64,000 nucleotides of DNA from Bacteroidota bacterium (GTDB lineage: Bacteria; Bacteroidota; Bacteroidia; Cytophagales; Cyclobacteriaceae), in assembly GCA_024280115.1 (NCBI GenBank), contig JAJRQT010000013.1, positions 1-64,000 on the forward strand, read 5' to 3'. This document shows positions 1-9,009 of this stretch, one piece after another. Position 1 is the first letter of the stretch; the number at the start of each line of letters is the position of its first letter. Both the position numbers and the translations under genes were made by a program. The notes beneath the pieces are model-generated. The model made no database searches. It was given only the letters and a program-made list of their open reading frames with translations, and had not been told where the DNA came from.

Positions 1-132
1 AACAAAAACGTTAAAACATTGATAATCAATAGATTGAAAAAATTAGAATAAAAGCATAATAAAATATTTCAATTTCATTTGACTGCTTTCAAAATTTGGA
101 ACAAAAGTGAAAAACTCAGAATCAATTATTAG

Positions 133-357
133 AGGTTCCCAATACTTAACCATGGTGGTGAAAGCAGGGAGATGCGCATTCAGGAGTTTATCACCATCAA
201 TAAAACTATCTATGTAGCAGGACTTCCTGAGGGTTCACTGTTAAGATTTGAGCACAACAGATTGTATTTTGTGGGGAAAGGATTTTGTAAGGTCTTTTCT
301 CATGGGAAACCGCCGCAAATATTTAAGGATGGCGATAACATGAGCTGGTTATTATAA
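133..357 (+). pseudogene. C-terminal remnant of a peptidase E-like (S51) protein
   Basis: Reading from just after the stop at 130-132, the frame gives about 74 residues that resemble the C-terminal end of Bacteroidota peptidase E (alpha-aspartyl dipeptidase, family S51): a HGGESRE segment leading into an EF helix, then a beta-rich tail with LPEGSLLRFE and a final DNMSWLL. The N-terminal two thirds, with the nucleophile Ser, are absent because in-frame stops at 49-51 and 130-132 close the frame. An ATG at 172 could start a 61-residue ORF, but it would lack any catalytic part. I read it as a decayed gene. The family call rests on remembered motif similarity only. Confidence 0.45.
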
Positions 358-378
358 ATTCTAATATTTAAGTAATGA

Positions 379-1080
379 TCACAAGTCTCCGCTAATTTTT
401 CCTCCAAGAGTGGTCTTTGATTTAACTTCAGCTGGAGTTCCTTTATACTTTAGTACACCTTTAGAATTTGCCGAAGCCTCCAGGATGTTTTTCACCCATA
501 CAACTACATTGGCCTTGGTATTTGATTTTATATATCCATTCTCAGTTTCAAATTCAAAGGCATTATACTTGGATCCTAAATTTGCATCAACTTCCTGAAG
601 ATCTGCACGACCCGAAATTTCGATTCTGCCACCATTAGAAAGAGAGGCTTTTACTGCTTTAATATCTACTTCCACAATGATTACTGCATTACTGGATGCT
701 TTGATCATTAATTCATCCCCGGTAATTTTTTCATTGAACATAACATTTGCTTTGTTAGCAGCTTCTATAGATCTCAATGTTATATAATTTACTTCTATAT
801 CTATTTTTGAATTTTTATAAACCCCACTTTTTACCTTAATTACTAATTCTCTTCCCGAGGTTTTTGTGATAATTTTATCATATCCTATTCCCTCTGCAAC
901 GATGGAGACACCCTCTTTTTCTCCTTTTATAAATACAACATTCAGATTGTCAGAAACTTTGACTTTATCGAAAGGATCAATTTCTACTTCAACTTTATTT
1001 TGGGCTGAGACCACGTTTAGAGAAAAAAACAAAATGGCAAAAATGATACTAGTTGATAATATTTTTGTGGAAGATTTCAT
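379..1080 (-). CDS. secreted GIN-domain (DUF2807) protein
   Basis: The protein is about 233 residues from the ATG at 1080. An ATG seven codons upstream (1101) is possible, but the shorter form begins directly with a normal signal peptide (MKSSTK, hydrophobic stretch, VVSAQ cleavage site). The mature part is a regular series of short beta strands (FDKVKVSDNLNVVFIKGE, then repeated ALSNGG/ASSNAV-type turns), the pattern of the DUF2807 'putative auto-transporter adhesin, head GIN' domain, a right-handed beta-helix-like fold common in Bacteroidota. Its role is unknown and it is exported. It stands alone, and a terminator at 1141-1176 separates it from the EF-G-like gene upstream. CAAAnnTA sequences at 1099-1106 and 1122-1129 could be reverse-strand -7 boxes (TAnnTTTG), but neither has a well-spaced -33 box. 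Confidence 0.8.
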   Translation of the reverse strand: MKSSTKILSTSIIFAILFFSLNVVSAQNKVEVEIDPFDKVKVSDNLNVVFIKGEKEGVSIVAEGIGYDKIITKTSGRELVIKVKSGVYKNSKIDIEVNYITLRSIEAANKANVMFNEKITGDELMIKASSNAVIIVEVDIKAVKASLSNGGRIEISGRADLQEVDANLGSKYNAFEFETENGYIKSNTKANVVVWVKNILEASANSKGVLKYKGTPAEVKSKTTLGGKISGDL

Positions 1081-1140
1081 AGGTATAATTTTTTTTAACA
1101 AATGTATTAAATTACTTGATTCAAATATATTTAAAAGTAA

Positions 1141-1176
1141 AAAACCATCAGAAAAAAAAATTCTGATGGCTTTTAA
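1141..1176 (-). terminator. rho-independent terminator of the EF-G-like gene
   Basis: A perfect 9-bp inverted repeat, CCATCAGAA and TTCTGATGG, surrounds a short A/T loop. On the minus strand the stem is followed by a run of T. It lies about 80 nt beyond the stop codon of the EF-G-like gene (1252) and before the GIN gene, so it separates the two transcription units. Confidence 0.8.
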
Positions 1177-1251
1177 AAAATTACATACTTAAAATCCAAT
1201 GGATTTTATTTACTAAAATGATAATCTCTGTCATGATAGGATCAGCAAAAT

Positions 1252-3378
1252 CTACTGGTTTTCTTTTGCCTGTGTCTCTTTCATCAATTTTTGCTGGATA
1301 TCCATTGGAACTGGCGAATATTCAGCAAACTTGGTAGAAAAGCTCGCCTTACCCTGGGTAATAGATCTTAGAGAAGTCGTGTATTTATACATCTCGGCTA
1401 ATGGAGTTTTTGCTAAAATCACCTTATACATTCCTTTGCTATCCATGCCCTGGATGATGGACCTTCTGCCCTGTAGGTCGGTCATGACATCTCCCATCAA
1501 CTCATCTGGAACCAAAACTTCCAGATCATTGATTGGTTCGAGAATTTTCGGATCGGCTTTTATAAAAGCAGCTTTAAAAGCTTGTGCCCCGGCAATCTTA
1601 AATGATATATCATTTGAATCTACCGCATGCATTTTCCCATCATAAACCATCACCCGGATATCTCTAACATAAGAGCCGGTGATAGGACCCTCTTCCATTT
1701 TCTCCATAACACCCTTCAATATTGAAGGAATGTACCTGGCATCTATAACACCACCTACTATGCAATTATAAAAAATGAGTTTACCTCCCCATTCCAATTG
1801 AATTTCATCCTTACCTCTTACATTAAACTCGGTTGGTTCTGGCATTCCCTCATAATACGGTTCAATTTTTATATAAACTTCACCAAACTGACCGGCGCCC
1901 CCCGATTGTTTTTTATGCTTGTAATCAGCCAACGCAGCTTTTTGAATTGTTTCGCGATAAGCAATTCTGGGTTTTGAAAATTCTATTTCAATATTATGAA
2001 CATGATTCAATTTCCATTCGGTAACTGCAAAGTGTAATTCTCCCTGGCCATGTAATAGCAATTGCTTCAGTTCCCTGGAATATTCGTAAATTGTAGTAGG
2101 ATCCTCTTCATGAATTTCCCGTAAAGCCTCAGCCAACTTTTCATCATCATTTTTATCCTTTGCATTAACTGCGGAAGTAATCCTCGGAGCCGGGAATTCC
2201 ATCGGGGCTATTGCAAAGCTCACACTTTTCTCATGTAGGGTATGATTTGCATGAGTGTTCTTAAGTTTGACTGTTGCACCAATATCACCCGCAACTAATT
2301 GATCTACGCTGTTTTTATTTTTGCCATCCATTATGAACAACTGATTAAATCTTTCAGTTGTATCATTCTGATTATTTACAAGATCCTGGCCGATTTTGAG
2401 TACCCCGGAGGTAACTTTAAAATAAGTAATCCTTCCAAGGAATGGCTCTACAATGGTTTTAAATACAAATAAAGATGTTGGCTGACTGGAATCGCAGGCT
2501 ATTTCTTCGCCTTCAGTTGTGATCTCCGGATTCATTTCAGCAGCAGATGGTGCAACATTATCGATGAAACCCATCATTCGACCACTTCCCATATTTTTTT
2601 TAGCCGACAAGCAGAAAATAGGGAAAACTTCGTGTTTCAACATACCTATTTTCAATCCCTTTCTCATTTCATCTTCATCCAGACTACCCTTTTCAAAATA
2701 AAGCTCCATGAGATCTTCATCATTTTCAGCAGCCTTTTCAACCAACTCATTGTGCAATTCATCCGCTCTTTCAATCTCCTCATCTGGAATTGGAAGTTTT
2801 TCAGGTTTGCCTCCATCTTTTGGGAATTTGTACATGGTCATTTTCAAAAGATCGATGATGCTGTCAAATTCTTCTCCCTGGTTCAAAGGATATTGCATCA
2901 GAATTGCGGGATTGCCAAAACGCTTTTTTATTGAATCTATAGTTGTTTCAAAATTCGATTTTGGGTGATCGATCTGGTTGACAGCAAGTATCACTGGTTT
3001 TTTAAATTGATCAGCATAATTCCAAATTAATTCTGTGCTGACTTCAACGCCATTTTGAGAGTTGATCATCATAATACATGTATCTGCCACCTTCATTGAT
3101 GAAACTATTTCACCCATGAAATCATCCAATCCTGGAGTATCGATAATATTTATCTTAAAACCCCGCCATTCTGTGTGAACAGATGTTGCATAAACTGAAT
3201 TTTCGCGCTCATGCTCAATATCATGATAATCAGAAACCGTATTTTTATCTTCAACGGTTCCTCTTCTTTTTAATAATCCGGCTTCAAAAAGCATTGTCTC
3301 GGCAAGAGTAGTCTTGCCGCTTTTTGCCCCGCCAATCAATACCACATTCTTAATATGTTGCTCATCATATACCTTCAT
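1252..3378 (-). CDS. EF-G-like translation factor paralogue with altered GTPase motifs
   Basis: The start is placed at 3378 (MKVYDEQHIKNVVLIGG), giving 708 residues. The 38 upstream codons look non-coding. Domains in order are a G domain with P-loop GGAKSGKT (16-23), domain II, then domains III-V with the EF-G fold (GQGELHF, GGAGQFGEV, LEPINDLEVLVPDELMGDV, QGRRSIIQGM). The G domain deviates from housekeeping EF-G: the switch II motif DTPGH is DTPGL (80-84), so the catalytic His is Leu; switch I lacks the usual RGITI; and NKxD is NQID (134-137). It matches the second EF-G family of Bacteroidota. EF-G2 of Bacteroides is reported to support translocation without GTP hydrolysis, and this gene may be an orthologue, which is inference. 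Monocistronic, with a terminator downstream. Confidence 0.85.
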   Translation of the reverse strand: MKVYDEQHIKNVVLIGGAKSGKTTLAETMLFEAGLLKRRGTVEDKNTVSDYHDIEHERENSVYATSVHTEWRGFKINIIDTPGLDDFMGEIVSSMKVADTCIMMINSQNGVEVSTELIWNYADQFKKPVILAVNQIDHPKSNFETTIDSIKKRFGNPAILMQYPLNQGEEFDSIIDLLKMTMYKFPKDGGKPEKLPIPDEEIERADELHNELVEKAAENDEDLMELYFEKGSLDEDEMRKGLKIGMLKHEVFPIFCLSAKKNMGSGRMMGFIDNVAPSAAEMNPEITTEGEEIACDSSQPTSLFVFKTIVEPFLGRITYFKVTSGVLKIGQDLVNNQNDTTERFNQLFIMDGKNKNSVDQLVAGDIGATVKLKNTHANHTLHEKSVSFAIAPMEFPAPRITSAVNAKDKNDDEKLAEALREIHEEDPTTIYEYSRELKQLLLHGQGELHFAVTEWKLNHVHNIEIEFSKPRIAYRETIQKAALADYKHKKQSGGAGQFGEVYIKIEPYYEGMPEPTEFNVRGKDEIQLEWGGKLIFYNCIVGGVIDARYIPSILKGVMEKMEEGPITGSYVRDIRVMVYDGKMHAVDSNDISFKIAGAQAFKAAFIKADPKILEPINDLEVLVPDELMGDVMTDLQGRRSIIQGMDSKGMYKVILAKTPLAEMYKYTTSLRSITQGKASFSTKFAEYSPVPMDIQQKLMKETQAKENQ

Positions 3379-3682
3379 AATTATTAAGCGTTTCCTGGTT
3401 AAAAAAAAATATTCTGAAAAATGTAACCCTCTTTTGAGAAGGACGGTAAATCTAACCGAATAGGGTATGAAAAGCAAAAATTTAAGAATCAAATATCCTC
3501 CATCTGGAATACTGTATAAAATGCATTGATTATATGTTTGGATGTCGAAGCGATTTTATTTAAACCACTGAAATTTCTTTGTTGCTCATTAGGAATCACT
3601 CGCGAGCTCCCCGTTGTTGAAAAAGTTGCATATTGACAAGAATTGTTTTTTTTTCATCAAAGCGTAGAGGTACGCCAATTAT
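3379..3682. other. intergenic region upstream of the EF-G-like gene
   Basis: About 300 nt lie between the start of the EF-G-like gene and the end of the lipid kinase gene. No convincing gene, structured RNA or clear TAnnTTTG promoter was found on either strand. It must carry the EF-G-like promoter on the minus strand. Confidence 0.5.
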
Positions 3683-4591
3683 TTACAAATCTTTTACAAA
3701 GACATTTTCATTGGTGCTGATATATTGTACTCCACCAGGCACAATTTCCGCATCTATTTCATCACTTTTACCAATCAATTCACCATCGAGTTGAAGCATT
3801 TTGGGTTCTTTAAATTTTATTTTCGCATGGCTAACCTGGTATGTTTCGTAATAACCTTTTAACGCATCAAAAGCTTTTTCTGTAATAGCTGTCAAGCCGA
3901 GATTGATGATCCCGGAGAGATCATTCTGCAGTACAACAACAATTTCGAACAGGCCATCATGAGGATTTCCTCTTGGATTAATAATTGCACCAGTACCATA
4001 CATCCTGGTGTTGGCAATCACTACTGCATAAGCTTTATGATTAAATATTTGATCTTCTATTTCTACACTGACATCAAATAGATGAGCATTTTTTACAGAA
4101 TCCACAAAATGTTTGGCATAGGCCATCCACCCACGCCCATTCTCTTTGGTGAAATTTTCGACCATTGAAGCATTAATGCCTACATCACCAAGATGAATAT
4201 AATGGTGTTCATCGTTGACTTTTACTAAATCCAATGGAACAATAATTTTGGACATAATTAAGTCTTGTAAAGCCAAAACAGGATCGGACTGAACACCAAG
4301 TTCCCTGGCCATACCGTTTGCGGAACCCATCGGGATGATTCCAAAAGGCACATTAGTTCCCAGAAGCGCCAAAGAAGTCATAAGTGAAGTTCCGTCTCCT
4401 CCCACAGAAACTACCCTGTCGGGTAAATAATTCATCACGTCATTATTTAAATTTACTACATCATTTACTCCAGTTGTATTAAAATAATGAAGGCCAATAC
4501 CATATTTCTTGCACATTTGCTCAGCGCTTGAGAGGAAGGCACTTTTGTTCTTTCCTCCAGAGATGGGATTTACCACAAATAATAGTTTCAT
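3683..4591 (-). CDS. YegS/DgkB-type lipid (diacylglycerol) kinase
   Basis: From the ATG at 4591 the protein has 302 residues, the usual length of the family. The longer frame upstream adds 31 unlikely residues. The DAGK catalytic domain shows the N-terminal VVNPISGGKNK, the nucleotide-binding VVSVGGDGTSL and a GSANGMAREL segment, followed by a beta-rich C-terminal domain (MLQLDGELIG). Family members phosphorylate diacylglycerol or related lipids with ATP at the membrane. The exact lipid cannot be told. The gene is divergent from the ABC ATPase at 4932. An inverted repeat at 4681-4720 lies upstream and could be regulatory. Confidence 0.85.
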   Translation of the reverse strand: MKLLFVVNPISGGKNKSAFLSSAEQMCKKYGIGLHYFNTTGVNDVVNLNNDVMNYLPDRVVSVGGDGTSLMTSLALLGTNVPFGIIPMGSANGMARELGVQSDPVLALQDLIMSKIIVPLDLVKVNDEHHYIHLGDVGINASMVENFTKENGRGWMAYAKHFVDSVKNAHLFDVSVEIEDQIFNHKAYAVVIANTRMYGTGAIINPRGNPHDGLFEIVVVLQNDLSGIINLGLTAITEKAFDALKGYYETYQVSHAKIKFKEPKMLQLDGELIGKSDEIDAEIVPGGVQYISTNENVFVKDL

Positions 4592-4680
4592 CTGAATAGC
4601 AATTTTCCTTAAATTAATTTTATCCCATAAATAAACGTACTTCTTATGAGATAAAATTTTATTTGACGTTAAAAGATATA

Positions 4681-4720
4681 ACAAGGATGTAAAAAAATCA
4701 AATTGTGTTTTACATCTTGT
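4681..4720. repeat. inverted repeat upstream of the lipid kinase gene
   Basis: ACAAGGATGTAAAA (4681-4694) and TTTTACATCTTGT (4708-4720) form a 13-bp stem with one bulged base and a 13-nt loop. No gene ends here, so it is not an obvious terminator. It sits about 90 nt upstream of the lipid kinase start, in the 340-nt divergent region 4592-4931, where nothing else of note was seen. Confidence 0.5.
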
Positions 4721-4931
4721 TAATATTCAAATTAATTCTGTATTTATTTTGCATGAGTCATAAAAATATTGAATTCAAAGCAAAAGCAGGAAGGTCATAA
4801 ATATTCATCCAATATTTTACGGTGGTATTGTAGTCTTTTTATCCGTTTACATAATAAAATTTGATTTTAGTTTATTAATCCATTTTCTTGTAGCTTTCAC
4901 AGTGAAATAGAAAAGTAAATCAATTGATTGC

Positions 4932-5657
4932 ATGAGCACGATCATTAAAACATCAGAAATTTCAAAAATCTATCAAATGGGTACTCAGACTGTAAATGCC
5001 TTGCAGTCCATATCTATAGAAATTAAAAAAGGTGAATATGTCGCTTTCATGGGGCCATCCGGCTCCGGAAAATCCACATTAATGAACATAGTTGGTTGCC
5101 TTGATACACCCACTGCAGGTACTTATATTCTAAATCAAAAGGATGTGAGTCATATGACGGAAAACGAACTGGCTGAAATCAGAAACAGAGAAATCGGATT
5201 TGTTTTTCAAACATTTAACCTTTTACCAAGAGCTACCGCACTGGAAAACGTTGCACTGCCATTGATATATGCCGGTTATGGGAAATCTGAAAGAGATGAA
5301 AAAGCCATGGCTACTTTAGAAAGTGTAAGTTTAGCGGACAGGGCCGATCACAAACCAAACGAACTCTCGGGTGGACAAAGACAAAGGGTTGCGATTGCCA
5401 GGGCACTTGTCAATGACCCCAGCATTATTTTAGCTGATGAGCCAACCGGAAACCTCGATTCCAAGACATCTTATGAAATAATGGGTCTTCTACACGATCT
5501 ACATGAAAACGGGAATACCATCATCATGGTGACGCACGAAGCTGACATTTCGCACTATGCCCATCGAATTGTTAAATTGCGTGATGGTTTAATAGAATCA
5601 GACAATATCAATGAAAATATTTTCCGCTCAGAAAAATTGCAGCAGCCTGCCGTTTAA
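4932..5657 (+). CDS. ABC transporter ATP-binding protein (LolD/MacB type)
   Basis: This 241-residue ATPase has every ABC motif: Walker [10 protein letters not shown] (41-49), Q-loop VFQTFNLLP, signature [15 protein letters not shown], Walker [13 protein letters not shown] and switch His in VTHE. The FNLLP stretch and overall length place it in the LolD/MacB/FtsE-like class that pairs with FtsX-type permeases. No permease is adjacent; a LolC/E-like permease lies at 22411-23628, but a partnership is only conjecture. Its stop TAA overlaps the ATG of the next gene (TAATG), so the two are translationally coupled. Confidence 0.9.
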   Translation: MSTIIKTSEISKIYQMGTQTVNALQSISIEIKKGEYVAFMGPSGSGKSTLMNIVGCLDTPTAGTYILNQKDVSHMTENELAEIRNREIGFVFQTFNLLPRATALENVALPLIYAGYGKSERDEKAMATLESVSLADRADHKPNELSGGQRQRVAIARALVNDPSIILADEPTGNLDSKTSYEIMGLLHDLHENGNTIIMVTHEADISHYAHRIVKLRDGLIESDNINENIFRSEKLQQPAV

Positions 5658-6205
5658 TGAAAATTTATACCAAAAAAGGAGATTCGGGTAAAACATCTTT
5701 GCTCGGCGGTACCCGCGTTGTAAAAAGTCATGAAAGAATTGAGGTTTATGGTACCATTGATGAATTGAATTCTTTTTTAGGAATGGTGTGTGACTTAGAT
5801 TCTGATTTGGCGAGAGTAAAAATCATAAGAAACATTCAATCCAGGCTATTTACCATCGGGTCTTCTCTCGCTGCCGAAACAGCAAGATCAAAAGATTTCA
5901 AACCGGATCTTGAAGAAGCTGATGTTATGGCCCTGGAAAATGCTATTGACCAGATGAATGAAACATTACCGGCTATGAAAAATTTTATTTTACCCGGCGG
6001 CAGTCAACTGGTGTCGAGTTCGCATATTGCAAGAACAGTATGCAGGAGGGTCGAGCGATTGGTTGTAAAACTAGCTGAATCGGAAGAAATAGAAGAAATC
6101 ATCGTAAGGTATTTGAACAGGCTATCCGATTATCTCTTTGTACTTGCAAGGAAACAGGGACATGATCTGGGCATTGAAGAAATTCCATGGAAGCCAAGAG
6201 GATAA
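5657..6205 (+). CDS. PduO-type cob(I)yrinic acid a,c-diamide adenosyltransferase
   Basis: This 182-residue protein matches the PduO/MMAB adenosyltransferase family, which transfers the adenosyl group of ATP to cob(I)alamin to make adenosylcobalamin. Visible motifs are the N-terminal ATP-binding KIYTKKGDSGKTSLLGG, then RIEVYGTIDELNSFLG, and near the C-terminus RTVCRRVERLV and YLNRLSDYLFVLAR. The length is normal. The start is fixed by the TAATG overlap with the ABC ATPase gene, an arrangement that may reflect only operon economy. Confidence 0.93.
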   Translation: MKIYTKKGDSGKTSLLGGTRVVKSHERIEVYGTIDELNSFLGMVCDLDSDLARVKIIRNIQSRLFTIGSSLAAETARSKDFKPDLEEADVMALENAIDQMNETLPAMKNFILPGGSQLVSSSHIARTVCRRVERLVVKLAESEEIEEIIVRYLNRLSDYLFVLARKQGHDLGIEEIPWKPRG

Positions 6206-6265
6206 TTCATTGAAATTGAGCTGATTTTTCGTACTTTTACCTCACTTTTTTTCAGTATCAAGACA

Positions 6266-7330
6266 ATGATAGAAACAATTAAGATAAATATTAAACCGGT
6301 CAGCACATCGAAGCTTAGCCAGATAGATTTCAATAATATAGATTTTGGGAAAGTGTATTCTGACCATATGTATATTGCTGATTATTATAATGGCTCGTGG
6401 CAGGATTTCAGGATAGAGCCATATGATATGCTAAGTTTTACTCCCGGGTCAGCAATCCTTCATTATGGCCAATCTGTGTTCGAAGGCCTTAAAGCATATA
6501 GAGGTGAATCCGGGGAAATATTGGTTTTCAGGCCGGAAATGAATTTCCGGAGAATCAATAAATCAGCAGTAAGAATGTGCATTCCTGAAGTCACAGAGGG
6601 AATCTTTATGGAAGGGCTTACCGAACTTTTGAAATTGGATAAAAACTGGGTCCCGGATCTACCCAATACTTCGCTCTATATCCGTCCATACATTTTTGCA
6701 CTGGATGAATATATTGGAATCCAACCCTCTAAAAATTATAAATTCATCATTTTTACCTGTCCTGTTGGGCCTTATTATTCTAAACCATTAAAAGTAAAAA
6801 TAGAGACGGAATTTAGCAGGGCAGTTCAGGGAGGAACAGGATATGCCAAAGCAGCCGGCAATTATGCGGGATCATTATACCCTGCCATGCTCGCTCAGCA
6901 AAAAGGGTATGACCAACTTATATGGACAGATGGTGCTACACACCAATTCATCGAGGAGGCGGGCACCATGAATATAATGTTCGTCATTGGTGACAAACTT
7001 CTTACCGCCAACACCGGTGATACGGTACTGAAAGGTATTACCAGAGATAGTGTTTTGACTCTTGCAAGAGAGTGGGGAATGGAAGTAGAAGAAAGACAAA
7101 TACCTGTAACGGAAATTGTCGAAGCGCTTCAGAAGGGGGAAGTTCAGGAAGCTTTTGGAGTCGGAACAGCTGCTACTATTGCAAATATTGAGCTTATTGG
7201 AGATGATCAAAATGATTATAGTTTACCATCTATCAAACCAGACAGTTTTTCTTCCAAAATATTAAAAGAACTAGATGATATAAAAACCGGAAAAAAGGAG
7301 GACGAACACGGTTGGATTTATAAAATTTAA
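6266..7330 (+). CDS. ilvE: branched-chain amino acid aminotransferase
   Basis: This is a 354-residue class IV PLP aminotransferase. It shows the SVFEGLKAYRG entry motif, RPYIFA, the PLP lysine in GGTGYAKAAGNYAGSL, the phosphate-binding EEAGTMNIMFV, and GTAATI near the C-terminus. It matches the longer BCAT II-type enzymes. It transfers the amino group between glutamate and the 2-oxo acids of Leu, Ile and Val, the last step of synthesis and first of breakdown, in the cytoplasm. It follows the cobalamin gene by 60 nt and may share its transcript. Confidence 0.95.
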   Translation: MIETIKINIKPVSTSKLSQIDFNNIDFGKVYSDHMYIADYYNGSWQDFRIEPYDMLSFTPGSAILHYGQSVFEGLKAYRGESGEILVFRPEMNFRRINKSAVRMCIPEVTEGIFMEGLTELLKLDKNWVPDLPNTSLYIRPYIFALDEYIGIQPSKNYKFIIFTCPVGPYYSKPLKVKIETEFSRAVQGGTGYAKAAGNYAGSLYPAMLAQQKGYDQLIWTDGATHQFIEEAGTMNIMFVIGDKLLTANTGDTVLKGITRDSVLTLAREWGMEVEERQIPVTEIVEALQKGEVQEAFGVGTAATIANIELIGDDQNDYSLPSIKPDSFSSKILKELDDIKTGKKEDEHGWIYKI

Positions 7331-7345
7331 ATAAATTTTATACTA

Positions 7346-7861
7346 ATGACGGCCTGGTTTATCACTTTTTCGTATGGTTGCGCTTTCTTTTTAGCAATTA
7401 TATCTCATGAGACTAAAGGTCAGAGCGAATATATTGTAGTAGAAAAAACACTTACGGATAAACAGATAAAATACAGCTCCGGAGATGAAATAAGCTTTAA
7501 GCTAAAAGGTGAGAATTTCTTCAGGACGGATCAAATAGTGGCATTGAATGACTCATCAATAGAATTTCATTATAATAACATTTTATATCGTGAAATTTCA
7601 CAGGTGAACATAAAAGGGCATCGATTTACAGGCCTAAATATTTATAGTATTGGTACATACGCTCAAGTCGCCGGAATTGGATATATAGTAATTGACAATT
7701 TTAATAAGGTGGTAGTTCAGGGGCAGGATGCGGTTTTTGAAAAAGAAGTATGGATTGTTGGCGGGATAATTTTTCTTGGAGGAACCATACTAAAATTGCT
7801 TAATCCCAAAAAAGTAAAGTTGGGGGGCAAATATCGAATTAGATATATGAATTTAAATTAA
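7346..7861 (+). CDS. small membrane-associated or exported protein of unknown function
   Basis: This 171-residue protein is unrecognised. It starts 15 nt after ilvE, so it is probably in that operon. The N-terminus is a hydrophobic segment of about 18 residues followed by KGQSEY, consistent with a signal peptide. A second hydrophobic segment (VWIVGGIIFLGGTILKLL, around residues 134-151) precedes a basic tail, suggesting a single C-terminal membrane anchor. The middle is beta-rich (ISFKLKGENFFRTD, IVALNDSSIEFHYNN). It ends five bases before the prfB start. Confidence 0.7.
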   Translation: MTAWFITFSYGCAFFLAIISHETKGQSEYIVVEKTLTDKQIKYSSGDEISFKLKGENFFRTDQIVALNDSSIEFHYNNILYREISQVNIKGHRFTGLNIYSIGTYAQVAGIGYIVIDNFNKVVVQGQDAVFEKEVWIVGGIIFLGGTILKLLNPKKVKLGGKYRIRYMNLN

Positions 7862-7865
7862 TATT

Positions 7866-8943
7866 ATGACAACAGATCAATTGAAAGATTTGAAGGCTCG
7901 TGTTAGCGCCTTGAGGAGGTATCTTTGACTACGATAATAAAATTATTGAGATAGAAGAGGAAGAAGGCCTCACTACCCAGCCTGGTTTTTGGGATGACCC
8001 GAAAGAAGCTGAAAAAATCATGAAAATTATTAAGTCTAAAAAGGTTTGGACAGATAGTTTTAATAAACTCAATTCAGCGTATGAAGATCTGGAAACGCTC
8101 TATGAATTTTATGCAGAGGGAGAAGTAGAAGAAGCTGAAATAAATACTGAATTCGATAAAGTTGTAAAAATCCTTGAAGAGCTGGAATTCAAAAAAATGC
8201 TCAGCAATGAGGAAGATCAACTCAACGCGATACTGGAAATAAATCCAGGCGCCGGCGGCACAGAAAGTCAGGATTGGGCGGAGATGCTGATGAGGATGTA
8301 TATCATGTGGGGTGAAAAAAATAACATGAATGTCAAGCAACTTAATTATCAACCGGGAGATACTGCGGGAATAAAATCTGTGACGCTTGAGATTTCAGGC
8401 GATTTTGCTTATGGCTATCTGAAATCAGAGATTGGCGTCCACAGATTGGTGAGGATTTCACCTTTCGATTCAGGAGGAAGACGGCATACCTCCTTTGCGT
8501 CTGTATATGCATACCCTGAGATTGATGATTCTATCAAGATAGAAATAAACCCCGCTGATATCACCTGGGAAACTTACCGGTCAGGTGGGGCAGGCGGGCA
8601 AAATGTAAACAAAGTTGAAACGGCAGTACGTTTACGGCACGCACCTTCCGGGCTCGTGGTGGAATGTCAGCAAGAAAGATCGCAGCTTCAAAATAAGGAA
8701 AAAGCCATGAATTTGCTTAAATCACGGCTCTACCAGATAGAAATTGATAAGAAGGACGAGGCGAGAGCAAAAGTAGAAAGTTCTAAAATGAAGATCGATT
8801 TTGGCTCCCAAATCAGAAATTATGTTCTGCACCCTTATAAACTCGTGAAAGATAACAGAACAGGCGTGGAACGCTCCGATGTTGTAAATGTTTTAGATGG
8901 AGACCTCAATGTATTCATCAAGGCTTTTCTCATGCAGAATTAA
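7866..8943 (+). CDS. prfB: peptide chain release factor 2, with programmed +1 frameshift
   Basis: The gene is read in two frames. ATG at 7866 begins 20 codons that end at an in-frame TGA (7926-7928); a +1 shift at CTT-T continues from GAC at 7927 to the stop at 8941-8943, giving 358 residues, the normal RF2 length. RF2 hallmarks are the stop-codon-reading SPF tripeptide ([10 protein letters not shown]) and the peptidyl-transferase GGQ ([11 protein letters not shown]). It ends translation at UGA and UAA codons. Autoregulation is expected: when RF2 is scarce, the ribosome stalls at the UGA and shifts frame. A simple ORF caller would miss the first 51 codons. Confidence 0.97.
7914..7929 (+). promoter_or_regulatory. 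prfB recoding site (Shine-Dalgarno, CTT, TGA C)
   Basis: The stretch AGG AGG TAT CTT TGA C is the classic RF2 frameshift site: an internal Shine-Dalgarno AGGAGG three bases before the slippery CTT codon, then the weak stop context TGAC. The downstream frame encodes a clear continuation of RF2, which confirms the shift. Confidence 0.96.
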
Positions 8944-9009
8944 ATGCCTGATTTGAGCAGGTCTTATCTATGAAGATTGATTAGAGATTGATGTATTATG
9001 TAACAAACC

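Noticed and set aside
172..357. 61-residue ORF as an intact small gene
   Set aside because: The frame continues upstream without ATG into peptidase E-like sequence to 133, so it reads as the end of a decayed gene.
3379..3492. Upstream extension of the EF-G-like gene to 3492
   Set aside because: The extra 38 residues are not like any EF-G N-terminus; MKVYDEQHIKNVVLIGG is the expected start.
4932..5657. ABC ATPase pairing with the permease at 22411
   Set aside because: The genes are 17 kb apart and no data link them; only the family types match, so no complex is claimed.
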